Positions 14,535 to 28,939 of a stretch of DNA of 64,000 nucleotides are shown piece by piece. The notes under the pieces are model-generated. The model had not been told where the DNA came from. It made no database searches and saw only the letters and a program-made list of their open reading frames with translations. The stretch is from Tillus elongatus (lineage: Eukaryota; Arthropoda; Insecta; Coleoptera; Cleridae), in NCBI GenBank assembly GCA_964006375.1, contig OZ023270.1, forward strand, positions 69,789,082 to 69,853,081, written 5' to 3'. The position numbers were made by a program, and so were the translations under genes. Positions within the stretch are counted from its first letter, which is position 1, and every line of letters begins with the position of its first letter.

Positions 14535-14585
14535 CGTGGCCCGACATATCTGGGATAATAATCACCACGTTAATGAGGAGAATCT
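14535..14585 (+). pseudogene. PLE GIY-YIG tail fragment in opposite orientation
   Basis: The plus strand reads [18 protein letters not shown], the same peptide phrase found on the minus strand at the end of the neighbouring PLE (near 13440). This is the end of a second PLE copy joined head-on to the first, an arrangement common for Penelope-like insertions. Confidence 0.6.
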
Positions 14586-14849
14586 AAAAAATTTCGGGAC
14601 GCAGCTAGTGCGTTATGATAGCGAATTTTCATTAAATGTTTAAAATTTGATAACTCAATTTGGTGTAAAGCTCTAAAGTTGAATTTTGATGCGTAGTAAG
14701 GCATTTACGGGGGCAACATATCAACCAAATTTCGTCAAAATTGTCATTTTTTGGGATACAAATTTTCTTTTTTGAACTAGTCCGATAGGGCTGGCGAACA
14801 AACTCATCCAAGTCATTAATAAAAGAAATATCGGTTGTATACACACACA

Positions 14850-14932
<83 letters not shown>

Positions 14933-15036
14933 GATCCTAGGGGCCCAAATTCACGCTCATTTGAAAAAATTTTTGGAAAGTCTCATCATCGATACCTTTC
15001 TATTAGCGATTTTTAAAATAAAAATTCGCTATAATG
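14586..15036 (-). repeat. Complete HINE-like element (short)
   Basis: 3' hairpin at 14592-14612 on the minus strand, short distal block, (TA)n at 14852-14931, proximal block ('ggatcctaggggcccaaatt' on plus) and the 5' hairpin ending near 15036 (aaaattcgctataat). Confidence 0.75.
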
Positions 15037-15039
15037 TAT

Positions 15040-16440
15040 GCTGAAAATTATAATTTCAGGCTGAAAGGTGACAAAGTTATTGAGGCGTTTGAAACAAAAA
15101 AGAGATCTTGTTCAAAACTATTGTTTCTCCAAATGTCAAAATAAAATTAAAAAAAAAACATACATTTATCGAACTGGAATAGATCACGTAACCTTCTGTT
15201 TAGGAGGCCAGCGCGATGCCCCTGTGCCATCTAAGCGCACGTAAACTAAGTTTTGTGTGCATGATACTTTAGATCGGCTTCATGCCTGGGATATTATATT
15301 TAAAGTATACGTAACAATTTATTACAGAATTAGTAAAGTTGCTATTGAAACATATTCCACACTACTCGGTCTTATATGACGTCTTATGTTTAAGTTTAAA
15401 CATAAAATAATCTGTTTTAGAATAATTTTTATAGAGACTTTACTTGATTTATACTATATTATGCTACACTTTCAGTTCAAAACCACAGCATATTATGTCT
15501 ATGCTGTGCTAAAACTGTATTTGGCGCCGTTCATTAAGCTACAAATATAGTGATTTTGAAAATTGATCGAATCCCTCAGTTAAATAAAAATCACTTGGGC
15601 AAATTTTAATTTCATGTCGCCTGTCATTTTCCATATTTGTGGCCGAGATTTCACGATTGTTGGTTCGGGTAGTATGTTTTTTTTACGATTGAACCGTTTT
15701 ACAACATAGTATTTAAACTTGCCCGAGATGCCCGCGGTGCCACCAGGAAATAATTCAAATAATATTGTTCTAGGATGAAAATACCTCTGAAGGTCTTGTT
15801 AGTAAATTTTACCATATTGCTGTTGTAGAATTAGCTTGGAGAGAGGCGAGGCAGTTGCCTGTCTTTTGGATTCTTTTCAAATCGAGAAAAATAACAATGG
15901 CTCTCCAACAATTCGCATTGATTATAATCTGATGTTGAGTAGAACTTGTCAAGGCAGTTCAGAAAGCAGTACAAGTAGTAAATGGTTGATTTTCAATAGT
16001 GAGAATCAAAGCTGCCCTGTACGTCTTTTTCATAAACTTATATGAACACGAGGCTAACTTATTATCTCACCACGGCTGTTCTTAAAACCAAATCGACACT
16101 GGAAAACGGAAACTAAAAATGGTATGAGAATGTCTCTGTTGGAAGAAATATTATTAAGAGATGGACTAAATCGTCTGCTGGGGCTATCGGCCTGAATGTA
16201 AAGGACTATAGGATAACAAACCATTTGAACAGGTCCATTGCTGTTAGTGAATTGCCAAAAAAAGGTATGTAAGAACAACAATTGCTGAAAACTACTGGTC
16301 ATAACAATTCAAATTATATAAAACCATACACAAACATCGACCAAGAACGTCACAATAAGATCATAAATACTATGCGTGATAACAGATATTCTATAGTATC
16401 AAAAATAACCAATCTATGTTACTAATATATCATGTTACAT
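15040..16440. other. Intergenic stretch with two weak repeat traces
   Basis: 15175-15250 on the minus strand resembles a decayed tRNA head (ggcacaggggcatcgc...ggcctcctaaacag), similar to an Arg tRNA with a CCT anticodon; stems are not intact. 15595-15690 shares about 95 bp with 57055-57150 (cctgtcattttccat.ttg.ggccga). No other feature seen. Confidence 0.4.
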
Positions 16441-16443
16441 TAT

Positions 16444-16640
16444 CTGAGAAGCAGTATGACTTCAGGACAAAAACATCTACGAAGGATGCCATAATTGAAC
16501 TGACGAGCAATATCTATCAGAGGCTGGATAACACCAGACCATTATTGTGAATTTTGGTGTACCTCAAAAAGGTATTCGATACGGTTGATCACGCAAGATT
16601 GCGACATTCTAGAATCGGTTTAAAAAAGTGGATAGCTGGA
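16444..16640 (+). pseudogene. Non-LTR reverse transcriptase fragment
   Basis: The plus strand reads EKQYDFRTKTSTKDAIIELT, SNIYQRLDNTRPLL, one stop, then VYLKKVFDTVDHARL. This matches the QYGFR..RST.DAI ... DLsKAFDTVDH region of Jockey-type RTs with decayed residues. It is only about 65 codons long, so the clade cannot be set. Confidence 0.65.
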
Positions 16641-16644
16641 GTAG

Positions 16645-17940
16645 ATCGTGAAGTAAACCAACAGGGTGATAGAAGTTAATACGCTGGTGTAGTGGTCTTT
16701 TCTTTATATTTCATGTTTCTCCGTGCCTGGCCTCTGACCTGTGAGCCTGCGCATGTATAAAAGTGTCTGTAGGTTACCTATAGTGTGTTTCAAAACACTT
16801 GAGAATAAAAAGTTTGTCTATAGTCGAAAAAGGATAATTATACTTTTTTTTGATATTGTCCTCGAATCCCTGGATTTCGTCTGCAGTTTTGTTTTTTGTT
16901 TGAATTGCTTTAGCACTAGCTTTTTTTTAAAGATAATGATGTTACTAGTATCACCAAAAAGTCTTTGACTTGGGTGACTTTTAATGTTATTGAACAACCA
17001 GGCTCTTGATTAATCTTGTAAGTTGTTTTGTTAGAAAAAAAAATATTGTTCTTTAAACTATTAATATTATTATTAAATTTTAATAACTGTAGCTTTATCG
17101 GCTGTACTTTTAATAAATAAGTAATTCTTTTATTGTGTTGTGAATTATTTTATTTTTGTATCAAAAAATTTGGTGACCGAATATCCCTCCGACATTGACA
17201 AATGCCCTATAATTGTATGTCAATTCTCTCAAGCACGTTTGCTGGGTACCAAGTAAAACAACTATTAATTTGAAGTACGTAGCTTCGGCATCAAAGTTGA
17301 GAGAGCGAACTATATTAGCGAGTCCAATAATTAAACAGCAACACACTGCGGACAGGATCACATGAATATTTCAGACGATCTCCAATAAGGATAGACGATT
17401 GAATAATTCAGAAAATATTACGAGTATCGATTATTTAAATCAGCTTTCCGAGAAACCCTCATAAAGAGCGAGAGACAGAGGGAGAAGGAGAATATAAGTG
17501 TTACACGGCCTACTAAGTATCTCATCAATATCTCATGTAGTGAGTAGGCTTGGTAACAAAAGCTCGCCAATATATATTAATAAGGCTCGCCGTTCCTTTC
17601 TATAGGCGATCAAACTTTTCCTACTTCACCCCTTTACATCCCTCGCTGAAATTATCTTCATGCCGCCCTTGCGTCCCACTTTAACTGGGAGATAGTCAGT
17701 CCTTTCGTCGTCCATCCCCTAATTTATACTAATTGTTGTCAGTTTCCAAGGTGACGCCGCTGGTATAATTATCAATAGATCTGATTATTATTGATGAAGG
17801 CACACAACACGGTGCTGAACGCGTCTCTCCTCTCTTTGTCTGAGGTTTGTATGACAGAGGCGTTCGTCTTAGCACGTTCTTTTGCACTCTGTGTGTTCAG
17901 TAGTCCGATTGGTGACTTTTTTTTAGTTAAAAAAGAAACA
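16645..17940. other. Intergenic stretch, no recognised gene
   Basis: Short ORFs of 60-75 codons only. No repeat family seen until the HINE-like end at 17950. Confidence 0.4.
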
Positions 17941-17944
17941 AGAA

Positions 17945-18258
17945 AAACTCTGGACGCAGCAAGTGCTTTATGGCAGTGAATTTTTACAAAAATGCTTTGA
18001 ATATCAAATATGTCTTTTTACTGCAAGCAGTCATCAATTTGGTTACCGGTATAACCTATACAGTAGGAACAATATGCCATATATTATCAAAATAACTTGT
18101 TATTTGAAAATGTACAAAAATTTTCCGACAATATACCTTAAACCTTGGTTTTCTAACCAACACATCGTAGGTTAATAGCAAATTGAGTTATTGAAATTTG
18201 AAGCATTTAATGAAAATTTGCTACCAAAACGCACTTACTGCGTCTTGATTTTTTTTCT
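17945..18258. repeat. Short element with HINE-type hairpin ends on both sides
   Basis: Left end ggacgcagcaagtgctttat (plus) and right end aaacgcacttactgcgtctt are inverted copies of the HINE 3' hairpin plus the subterminal 'gtgaattttt'. There is no (TA)n core. It resembles a MITE with about 35-bp inverted ends. Close relatives: 29640-29945 and 52392-52690. Confidence 0.7.
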
Positions 18259-18789
18259 TACAAACATATTTCGGTAAAAAATGCAATAAAATAAGGCTGT
18301 TCGAAAAAAATAATTGTAGGGATCACCAACGATCGAATTGTGGGCCAGCCGGTGATTGTCAAAATATATTTATATATATAATTTTATAAGATGCAGCTCA
18401 AGACACCTTATAATTAACTTATACAATTTTTTCTCGTCTCTTGTATAATAATAATTATATTCAGCTTTACCGTAGAAACGCTTCAACCTGTAATATCAGC
18501 CCTTTTGTAAAACTTCGAGCCTTTATATGTCTTGATAAAACATAACAAACACTGTTTAATCCACCCACTAACATTAATAAAGGAATAATTTGCACTTGTA
18601 TATAAAAATTTCCCAAATAACACAAATAATTCCTCGACTCAAACAAATAAACATATAAGCAATCTCATATCATACGGTAAACGTCAGTTACAGCGTCTAA
18701 CAGACCTGCGCAATAATATCAGATGTTCCGTTACCAAGGCAACAACATACTAGATCTCATATAAGCCATTGTCAATAAAAAGCGGTGAT
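18259..18789 (+). repeat. Repeat D copy 2 and linker, part of a duplicated composite
   Basis: Repeat D at about 18315-18465 ('gggatcaccaacgatcg', 'aagatgcagctcaagacacc'), followed by about 300 bp of non-coding sequence also present at 30360-30705 ('aacataacaaacactgttta', 'acgtcagttacagcgtctaa'). Confidence 0.65.
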
Positions 18790-19310
<521 letters not shown>

Positions 19311-19319
19311 AATAAGTTA

Positions 19320-19770
19320 GTCCTTCTGATTGTGCAGAGCTTACGTAAATAAATACCGGTTTGGTTGTCATTATGTTGCGATATATACGTTGTCCACATA
19401 CCTCCGCTTATAGCTACGTGGTACAGCAAGGTCTTCATTGGTATAATATAAGAAAGACTCACAAGCGCAAACTTCTTGCAGTGTGGCGTGACAAATTTTT
19501 ATTTATTTGCAAGATGAGGAAAAAATAAATAAATTTACAACTTATACTATATGTCTTATTAAATTTCCGTGATAGCTGTTTCAGTAGCGTTTGTTACCTC
19601 AAAGTCCATTAGCCACAGATTTTTCTAATTCAGTTTCGAAAATGCTATCCCATCGTTCTTCGTTATCTGTTATAATAAAACATAGAAAACCAGAGAGAAG
19701 TGTGACTTGTACAGTGAGAACTGATATTCGATATACATGTTTGCCTACATATTTATGTTTTCTTATAAAT
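19320..19770. other. Intergenic stretch
   Basis: Nothing recognised. Confidence 0.35.
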
Positions 19771-20560
<790 letters not shown>

Positions 20561-20563
20561 GGT

Positions 20564-21865
<1,302 letters not shown>

Positions 21866-21866
<1 letters not shown>

Positions 21867-22090
21867 GATGTTCTAAATCCAGTATGGCGTACGCCCCAAG
21901 ATGGTGGATTATCTTTTTCTTCATAACCCCCTTGGCATGGGTATCACATGAAACGATTTAACGAGGAAAATACAATAAACTATATAAAATCATTCTGAAC
22001 CCAATATGTCAGGACGGCCCAAGATGACAGATTACTTTTTTCTTCGCAACCCCCTTGATATGGGTATCAAATAAAAGGATTTGACGAGTT
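21866..22090. repeat. Imperfect tandem duplication, period about 123 bp
   Basis: Two units share 'ccaagatg', 'ttttcttc.aacccccttg' and 'atgggtatca' in the same order, then 'gatttaacgag' and 'gatttgacgag'. No coding signal. Confidence 0.75.
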
Positions 22091-22325
22091 GAATGCGTTC
22101 AGATCGTGACGTCATGTAATACAAAATCGCTGGAAGAAATAAATCGCATCAGAGATTATCTATCTCTCTTATAATATATGTAACAGATTCATTTTTTGGA
22201 GCTGGACTTTAACACACACACACATAATTATTTTTTTGAGTTCTTATAAGAAATTAAACTTGTATAGGTTATTAAAACTAAAAGCGTTGAGCGCAAAAAA
22301 TGGTAAATTTGAAGAAATATTACAT

Positions 22326-22402
22326 ACAGACTTGGAGACTACTTCTCTGGCTTCACTGTTGGTTTTCGTTTTTGAAGCCAGAGAAATAGTCTCCAAGTCT
22401 GT
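22326..22402. repeat. Near-perfect 29-bp inverted repeat with 19-nt loop
   Basis: The arm at 22326-22354 and the arm at 22374-22402 are complementary except for one position; the loop is 22355-22373. RNA from either strand would form a 29-bp stem. It could be a small RNA precursor-like hairpin, a hairpin transposon remnant or a recombination scar. Confidence 0.85.
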
Positions 22403-22615
22403 ACGTAGTATGGACCAGTTTCACCAAGTAAGGGCAACAACAATCAATGAATTGAAGAAATATTTCAATGTATTTTGATTATGATCGCTTAACAGCTCAT
22501 TGATGAATTGTTTATAATTTATTATTAAACATTGTTCGATATGACACATTGTCGATTATTAAAAATGATACACTAACATTTAAATGTATTTTTCACCATT
22601 AGTTCTGTATCACTA

Positions 22616-22618
<3 letters not shown>

Positions 22619-22707
<89 letters not shown>
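22619..22707. repeat. (TA)n microsatellite
   Basis: Pure TA of about 88 bp. Flanks are not clearly HINE. Confidence 0.95.
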
Positions 22708-22709
<2 letters not shown>

Positions 22710-22712
<3 letters not shown>

Positions 22713-23730
22713 AAATACCAGAGATAATTAATACTCAACATATAATAAATATAACATAAGAAGAATTTTCATATTACCCAAAAATTTATGAAAAGTTTAC
22801 AGTGCTCAACGCCTCTGGTTTGAATAATCTAGATAAATTTAAAAAATCTCATAAATAGATCAGAGAAAAGGCTTTATTCTTGTTTTAGAACATTTCCAAA
22901 GCGTTCTATCTAAAGTTTTTTTTTTACATATTTTACATTCTCTAAATTTGGTTTCCATAGTTATTTTTTATTCATTCGTAGGCCTTTCTGTAACGTTTAT
23001 TTATTAATTTAATGTGGGTTCATAAACTGATTTAACTTTTTTGCATAAATCAAATGTCTATAAGAATGCAATAGTCTCACTCTGCCACTACACAGGGCTC
23101 TGTCTTACATGCATTACGTACCCCGTTGGGACGCCCCTGATGTATGAGTGAGAGTGTAGTCGTTGTGACGTCAGAAACCGCGCGGTTCTGAATTTTAATT
23201 GGCACAAAGTATGGATTTATCAGACGGATATGGAAGGACACGGGAAAATTTCGAATGCTGTCAATTAAGGACGTTCGGCGTGTTTGGAAGGATTAGATCA
23301 AAACAATCGTCGTGATTGGGTTGGGTTTATTTTAGGGTTGTTTGTAGGAATTCCGGTTGTGATGGTTATCGTAATCTTGCACCATGTAAAAGGATTATGA
23401 CGCGATCAGATTTGCAAATGTGGCCTAGATGTTATTACTATGATTTGCCCCGTAAGGCTAATAAATTTAATTAACATAGGTATTTTAGTCTACAATAAAA
23501 ATTCATGTCGTCCCGAAATAATAGTTGGATGAACTAGGGTCATATATTTAAATAAGCAGGTTGTTGCCCTTTGTCTTTCAGAATGGGTGGAAAGATGTAT
23601 TTTTTAATTGGTATGAGCTTTCGAAAATCACGCATTCAGATTCGGTGATCCAGTCTTTGTACGAGCGTGTGTCTCTGAACCCAATGCCCTGGATTCGACT
23701 CCCACTAAGGTTTTATTACATTTTTTTTGG
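22710..23730. other. Intergenic stretch, no recognised gene
   Basis: The 23090-23300 part is less AT-rich and could be unique DNA. No ORF with a recognised domain. Confidence 0.35.
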
Positions 23731-23740
23731 CACATATTGT

Positions 23741-24097
23741 GTGTGTGGGTGTGTTTATTTCTTTAACGTCGATCTATTTCCGCGACTATGGCCAATCACA
23801 GACGCCAAGGAGAAGTTTCACCTTCTATCCTGGAAATTTTTCCGAACCCCTGCCTTTCTGTAAGAAGGGTATAAATCTTTTACGTGCCCAACATCGCATG
23901 AACAAGGGACCGACGGCTTTACGCCCCATCCAAAGGGCGAAACGTGCAGACATTCAACTTGCTCCAATACAATGCCACAACCTCGGTTGATGTTAACAGT
24001 ATGTACTGAAAAAGTGAAAGAAATACCCTGGGATCGAACCCAGACCCTTCGGTTCAGAGGCGCACGTTCTCACCACTGAACCACCGAGTCTCTAAGT
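23741..24097 (-). mobile_element. SINE-1 copy (tRNA-derived)
   Basis: On the minus strand the tRNA-like head (A box near 'ggttcagtggtgag', B box 'gggttcgatccc' at 24025-24040) leads into a body with 'gttgatgttgggc' and the tail 'gacgttaaagaaat'. Flanked by a 9-bp direct repeat acatattgt (23732-23740 and 24098-24106). Confidence 0.85.
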
Positions 24098-24530
24098 ACA
24101 TATTGTAAAGTTAACATTAACCAAGGTAATTGAGTTATGTTGAGCAAGTCGAATGCCTGCACGTTTCGCCTTTGAGAGAAAATGTAATCTCGTGTATCAC
24201 GCTTAAGCTAAAGATCTCTACCTTCCTTAGATAATTGCAGGGGCCAGCCAAAATTTTCAGGATGCCCTTTCACTTCTTCAGTACATACTGTAAAATTAAC
24301 GTTTTTTAACCGAGATTACGGCATTGTATCTGAGCAAGTTCCGTCCATCGGAGGGGGCATAAACTCGACAGTCCCATGGCCATGTGATGTTGGGTACGTA
24401 AAATATCGCTACCCTCCTCAAAGAAATGCAGGGATTCGGAAAATTTTCCAGGATAGTGAGGTGACACTGCTCCCTGGCTGGCGCTTGTCACGAAAATACA
24501 CCGACGTTAAAGAAAAAGGCAGACCTTTCA
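24098..24530 (+). mobile_element. Two truncated SINE-1 copies in opposite orientation
   Basis: About 24098-24277 and 24278-24525 each begin near 'tacatactgtaaaattaac' and share the SINE-1 body ('gagcaagt', 'ctgcacgttt' or 'gtccatcgga'). The second runs to 'ccgacgttaaagaaaaa'. Both lack the tRNA head. Together with the minus copy they form an inverted cluster. Confidence 0.7.
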
Positions 24531-24534
24531 CAAA

Positions 24535-24980
24535 AAATTGGCTTTGAGAATTTTTGTGTTAAAATTGCCATCTGCACAAAAACATTTGTGCTTAAGATTT
24601 TTTAGCGTATCTTTTGACATTTACAATCTAGTAGGTAAGGTATGAAGTTGGCATTAGACAAGGGGCTTGGTTTCAATTTTGGATATTATTTACCAATTCT
24701 TTTGAAATATAAGCGCTATCTATACGAGATGCGTTAGAACGAACGCATATAAATTCCCTTCCACCGTGAACCTTTTCCCAGAAATAAACAAGTTTTAACT
24801 ACGTGATTATATCATACAAAATTTTATACACAGGCGCCTTGGATATTGTATCTCTTTTTTTTTATTACACAATTAAAATCCCTGATAAGCACAAAGAAAA
24901 TGAAGATAGGGTAGCCTGAGATAAGCACTTATAAGTACACTTTGGGAATACAATTCATGGCAATAAACTTTTGACCTGTA
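24535..24980. other. Intergenic stretch
   Basis: Nothing recognised. Confidence 0.35.
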
Positions 24981-24984
24981 ACGG

Positions 24985-25290
24985 TTATTTACTTATCGCC
25001 CGATGAAGCACGTTTTGTTAGAGAAACGTTCGCCAGGTGTAAAAATGCGTTGTTGTGAATCGGGTCCTCCAAAATGTACTCAATATAATGCATGTATGCG
25101 TAAATTATCTAATTAAGTAAATATCATATAACCTGATAAAAAATTTCGTTTTTTGGATCTGGCGTTTCGCTAACGAAGTGAGCGTAATCAGAGGGATAAA
25201 TAAACAAAGAAATGACCGCCCGGTCTGAAAACTGTTTTGTTGTGAATTGAGTTCTTCAAAGTGTTCTTATCAGTGCTCATCACAGGTTTC
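24985..25290. repeat. PLE-type repeat remnants (family E, copies 3 and 4)
   Basis: At 24988-25080: CCGATGA, GAAACG and 'tgttgtgaatcgggtcctcc'. At 25160-25200 on the minus strand: CTGATTA, a stem II like copy 1, GAAACG. At 25225-25285 on plus: 'ttgttgtgaattgagttctt'. These match copies 1 and 2 in order and wording, but the hammerhead cores are mutated. Confidence 0.5.
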
Positions 25291-25299
25291 GATCCTCAC

Positions 25300-25700
25300 C
25301 GAGTGCTTTCTCTTGTTATAAGTTTCTGCATATTTGCGTATTAAAAGCGACAAATGGTATTACGATCAGATGAACGCACCAAAAAGGTTTAACTATGCAT
25401 CGCATTGCCTTTGGATTATATTCGATGGCTTCTCACAACCCCGCGATTGAATTTCATACGTCAATATTGGTATTAAAAGTGAAAACGATTTACCAAAAAG
25501 TTTTTTTATTAATAGTTTTGATTTTCCGAAATTTTATAAGCAGCTAGTTTTTAGGGAATTTTCGTAAACAAATTCGCTAAAAAGGATATCTTTGTCTATA
25601 TAGATATATTATTCACTGTTCATAAATCTTGAGGTTGACACCCCTTACTGAGACTCTAAATTTTTGGTAACTAACAATAACGACCGTTATGCCCTATCAG
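25300..25700. other. Intergenic stretch with a HINE-type terminal hairpin trace
   Basis: 25553-25590 contains 'ttttagggaattttcgtaaacaaattcgctaaaaa', similar to the HINE 5' hairpin. The rest is unassigned. Confidence 0.4.
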
Positions 25701-25704
25701 TCTG

Positions 25705-25807
<103 letters not shown>

Positions 25808-25899
25808 AATGCAGTCCGGTTTCGCTCAAATTAGAGCTCGTCAGAGCGCTATACTAATTACAGCGACAACACACCTATAAAGTAATACGGCCTAAGGTA

Positions 25900-26210
25900 G
25901 CCGGCCTACTAGAACATTGTGAGAATTACGATGGAGTCGCCATCAAGAAAACTGTACGAATATGTCAGACAATTTTCCAGTGGACACACGAAGAGAAACA
26001 AATAATTGCAACATGATGGAGCTCCTCCCGATAAGCATCCCTTGATTTGCAAATTTTTAGATAACACATCTTTACACTTGATTTGGCAACCATCTCGCAA
26101 CAGATTCCTGCGTAATAGAGAGAGGTTATCACTAAACAACTGTCACTGCTTGGACGGGGGTCTCCCGACCTCACACCATGGTCTTTTTTTTGGGATATGT
26201 TACTATCACG
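25900..26210 (+). pseudogene. Mariner-like (DD41D-type) transposase remnant
   Basis: The plus strand reads LQHDGAPPDKHPLICKFL, matching the second catalytic Asp box QDGAPPHF..VR.FL. After several disrupted codons comes GSPDLTPWSFFLG, matching SPDLTPLDFFLWG with the third Asp changed to Ser. Stops and frame changes separate the two. The first Asp box is not visible. Inactive fragment. Confidence 0.65.
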
Positions 26211-26229
26211 AGAGCATTCAACGGTTTAA

Positions 26230-26410
26230 CTTTATTATTATTATTAATGGCTGTGCCATCTGTGGCCATTGACACAATTTTCCCCAATCTTGATTATTAT
26301 AGTCCAATTTTTCAGACAAAGTTAAGTTCTAGTAGGCCCGCTCGGGAATTGAGCTCAGGACCTCTCGCTTTGCAGTCTCACAATTAGCAACCTGCGCCAC
26401 TACGGCGTTT
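26230..26410 (-). mobile_element. tRNA-derived SINE (SINE-3)
   Basis: On the minus strand a tRNA-like head has A box 'tagtggcgcagg' and B box-like 'gctcaattccc'. The body is short and the tail is (ATA)n, seen as ttattattatta on plus at 26228-26245. A short direct repeat ggtttaa flanks it (26223-26229 and 26411-26417). Confidence 0.65.
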
Positions 26411-26544
26411 GGTTTAAGTTTAAAACTGATTTTGGCCAGTTCACTAAAAGTGCATAATCAAATTCCTTTTTAACCTGCATCATAATTTGACAAACACAAT
26501 ATTTCACCAAATACTTTTTTATATTGGTACAAAATCTTCATGAG

Positions 26545-26677
26545 GTTTTAAGTGATTTTTCTTTTAAAAAAACACCATGGGGAGATCGCAACTTTCGAAT
26601 TTTGAAAAAATTTCTTCAAATAAGGGCAAACTAGGCCTCATAAGACACATATCCAGGGTCAGTTTCAATTTTTATAT

Positions 26678-26761
<84 letters not shown>

Positions 26762-26950
26762 CACCGACAACCTAAAAAATGATAGACTGATTTTAATAAA
26801 ATTTGGTGGGTCTCACTCAATTTTTATATCTCCGGAAATAAAGCTTTAGTATATAAATTTGGTACGCGGGTCTATATCATTAAAGCTACATTGCGTACCG
26901 AAATTTAAAGTTATAAGTTAAAAGGCAAAAAGTTATAGGCATTCAATGCA
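26545..26950 (+). repeat. HINE-like element, 3' truncated
   Basis: 5' hairpin decayed (aagtgatttttc...), proximal block, (TA)n at 26681-26759, distal block with 'ggtacgcgggtctatatcat'. The 3' hairpin is absent. Confidence 0.7.
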
Positions 26951-27029
26951 AAAAAATTCGGTTACTGTGGAAGCCAAATGAGGACACAAGACAAAATATG
27001 TTTGTATTAGAAACACAACTGATGTAATT

Positions 27030-27425
27030 TTACCCTCACCCAAAAGCTGGCATCCCTTGCCCGCCGACGTGCCGTTGGTGACCTCTTTCTCTTTTATCGA
27101 TATCTGCACGGGCACTGCTCAGAGGAGCTTTCTTCCATAGTTCCTCCACCTGCTGCCCCCAACAGATATACCAGGGGAACAGAGCGAATGCACCCTTTTA
27201 CTGTCCAGGTTACCAGACATAGAACATCTTGTTATGCCCGCTCTTTTGTCCCGATGACTTCCAAGTTGTGGATTTCCTTGCCGGCGCATGTTTTTCCTTC
27301 TCCTCCGAACCCCCAAACCTTCAAGTCCAGAATTAACAAGTTGCCTCTTTCCTCCTTGTCGACACCCACGGTACGATAGTATTTAGGCTCTAAGCCCTCG
27401 TGGTGTGTTGTTGATATAAATTATA
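27030..27425 (+). mobile_element. Non-LTR retrotransposon copy 3, 3' end only
   Basis: Corresponds to 11012-11400 of copy 1: the end of ORF2 (HPFTVQVTRHRTSCYARSF, INKLPLSSLSTPTVR) plus the 3' UTR and an AT-rich end. Strong 5' truncation. Confidence 0.85.
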
Positions 27426-27429
27426 AAAT

Positions 27430-28555
27430 AACGGTCAATATATTTATTTATTTTGATTTTTTTGACACAAAAGCTTTCGAAGGGTCAAGAGACTTCGTTT
27501 TTTAATAGACACAACCTTCAAAGTATCAATCACAGTATCAAGGGAGCCAGCCAGAGTAATGTACCTTGGAAAACTTTTGTGTGTGTCATACTTTTAAACT
27601 CTTTGATAAAGGGAGTACCCTGCTTTATAGTTTATTCACTCATCTGGTGCCATTCGTTTTGCTTTTAAAACTAAAATATAACCTGTGTTCTAAATTTTTG
27701 TAGGGCTGCTCAATAAAAAATGCTGACATTCACCTGAAAAATGTGTTACCAGTTGATTTATTTTTAGTAACATTACTCAAAAACGTTAAAAAAGGCAACG
27801 TCAAAACCAACGTAATATCTAATTTTGTTTGTATTTAAGAAACCAGTTCAAGATCAAATTGTTTCTTTCACTTTACTAACTTACAAAAGATAAAATTAAA
27901 AACATTTCTTTGTGTCTTCTGTACTTTCTTAGCCAATTAGAATTTACATCACAAATATTTTACTTATGGATTAAGAAAGCAATAATTCATGAAAGAAAAA
28001 CTGATGAGAAAGCAGTGAAGGAATTCTTCCGATTTGGTACGGCATTTTTATGACGCGGAAAAGAAGCGAAAAAGATTCATCATCTCCGCTGATTGGAAAT
28101 GCTAATTGAAAAATTATGTGAGCGAAATATCGAGGGTGCTGTGTAAAAATTCCCGTATTTCACTTTCAAAGTAAAATTACGATATCTTGTATCAATTACA
28201 CGGTTCTTTAGGCACTGCCGATGCCTTTCGCATAAAAATTCACCCTCTTCCTTAAAAGAAAAGTTTAGGAAGCGATTAGTGATCCACTTATTGCTCATCT
28301 CATGGTAATCGAAAATCGCCAGACGGAAATTGACAGGGTGGGATTTTTACACTGTGATACATGGGTATTTCATTTTTAATCTTTGCTGTTATGGAAGTAA
28401 AGGGGATGCAGTTTCTAATACACTTTAAAGTATTTTCGTGGGAGGAAGACACACTTACCCAGCATTATCTTTAATTTAATTTTAACCAAGATAAATTAAA
28501 TTAATTATTTTCTAAGTTTATAATGGGTGAATTTAAGAAAATTAAACTATTGTTA
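27430..28555. other. Intergenic stretch, no recognised gene
   Basis: Only short ORFs. A 72-codon minus ORF (28080-28298) has no recognised domain. Confidence 0.35.
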
Positions 28556-28569
28556 GCTTCTTCTAAAAT

Positions 28570-28924
28570 AGAACCTCGGTGTTTCAGGAGTAAGAACGTG
28601 TGCCTCTGAACCGAAGGGTACTGGGTTCGATCCCAGGGTACTCCTTTCACATTTTCAGTACAAACTGTAACATTAACATCAATCGAGGTTCTGGCATTGT
28701 ATTTGAGCAAGTTGAATGTCTGCACGTTCCGCCCTTCGGAGGGGGCGTAATGCGGTCGGTCCCGTGTCCATGCGATGTTGGGCACGTTAAAGATCCCTAC
28801 CGTCCTAACAGAAAGGCTAGGGTTCGGCAAAATTTCCAGGATAGTGAGGTAAAACTACTCCCTGGCATCGGTGATTGGCCATAGTCGCGGAAATAGGCCG
28901 ACGTTAAAGAAACAAAACACACAT
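28570..28924 (+). mobile_element. SINE-1 copy with 12-bp target-site duplication
   Basis: tRNA-like head with B box 'gggttcgatccc' (28622-28634), body (28640-28880) and 3' end 'gccgacgttaaagaaac' plus a CA-rich tail. Flanking repeat ttcttctaaaat at 28558-28569 and 28925-28936 is perfect. Confidence 0.9.
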
Positions 28925-28939
28925 TTCTTCTAAAATGAA

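Noticed and set aside
15175..15250. tRNA-Arg-like sequence on the minus strand
   Set aside because: The anticodon-arm wording fits, but the acceptor and T arms do not pair and the B box is degraded. At most a decayed SINE head.
24988..25040. Functional hammerhead at CCGATGA...GAAACG
   Set aside because: The first core base is changed, there is no stem II, and stem III is not self-complementary. Listed only as a homologous remnant.
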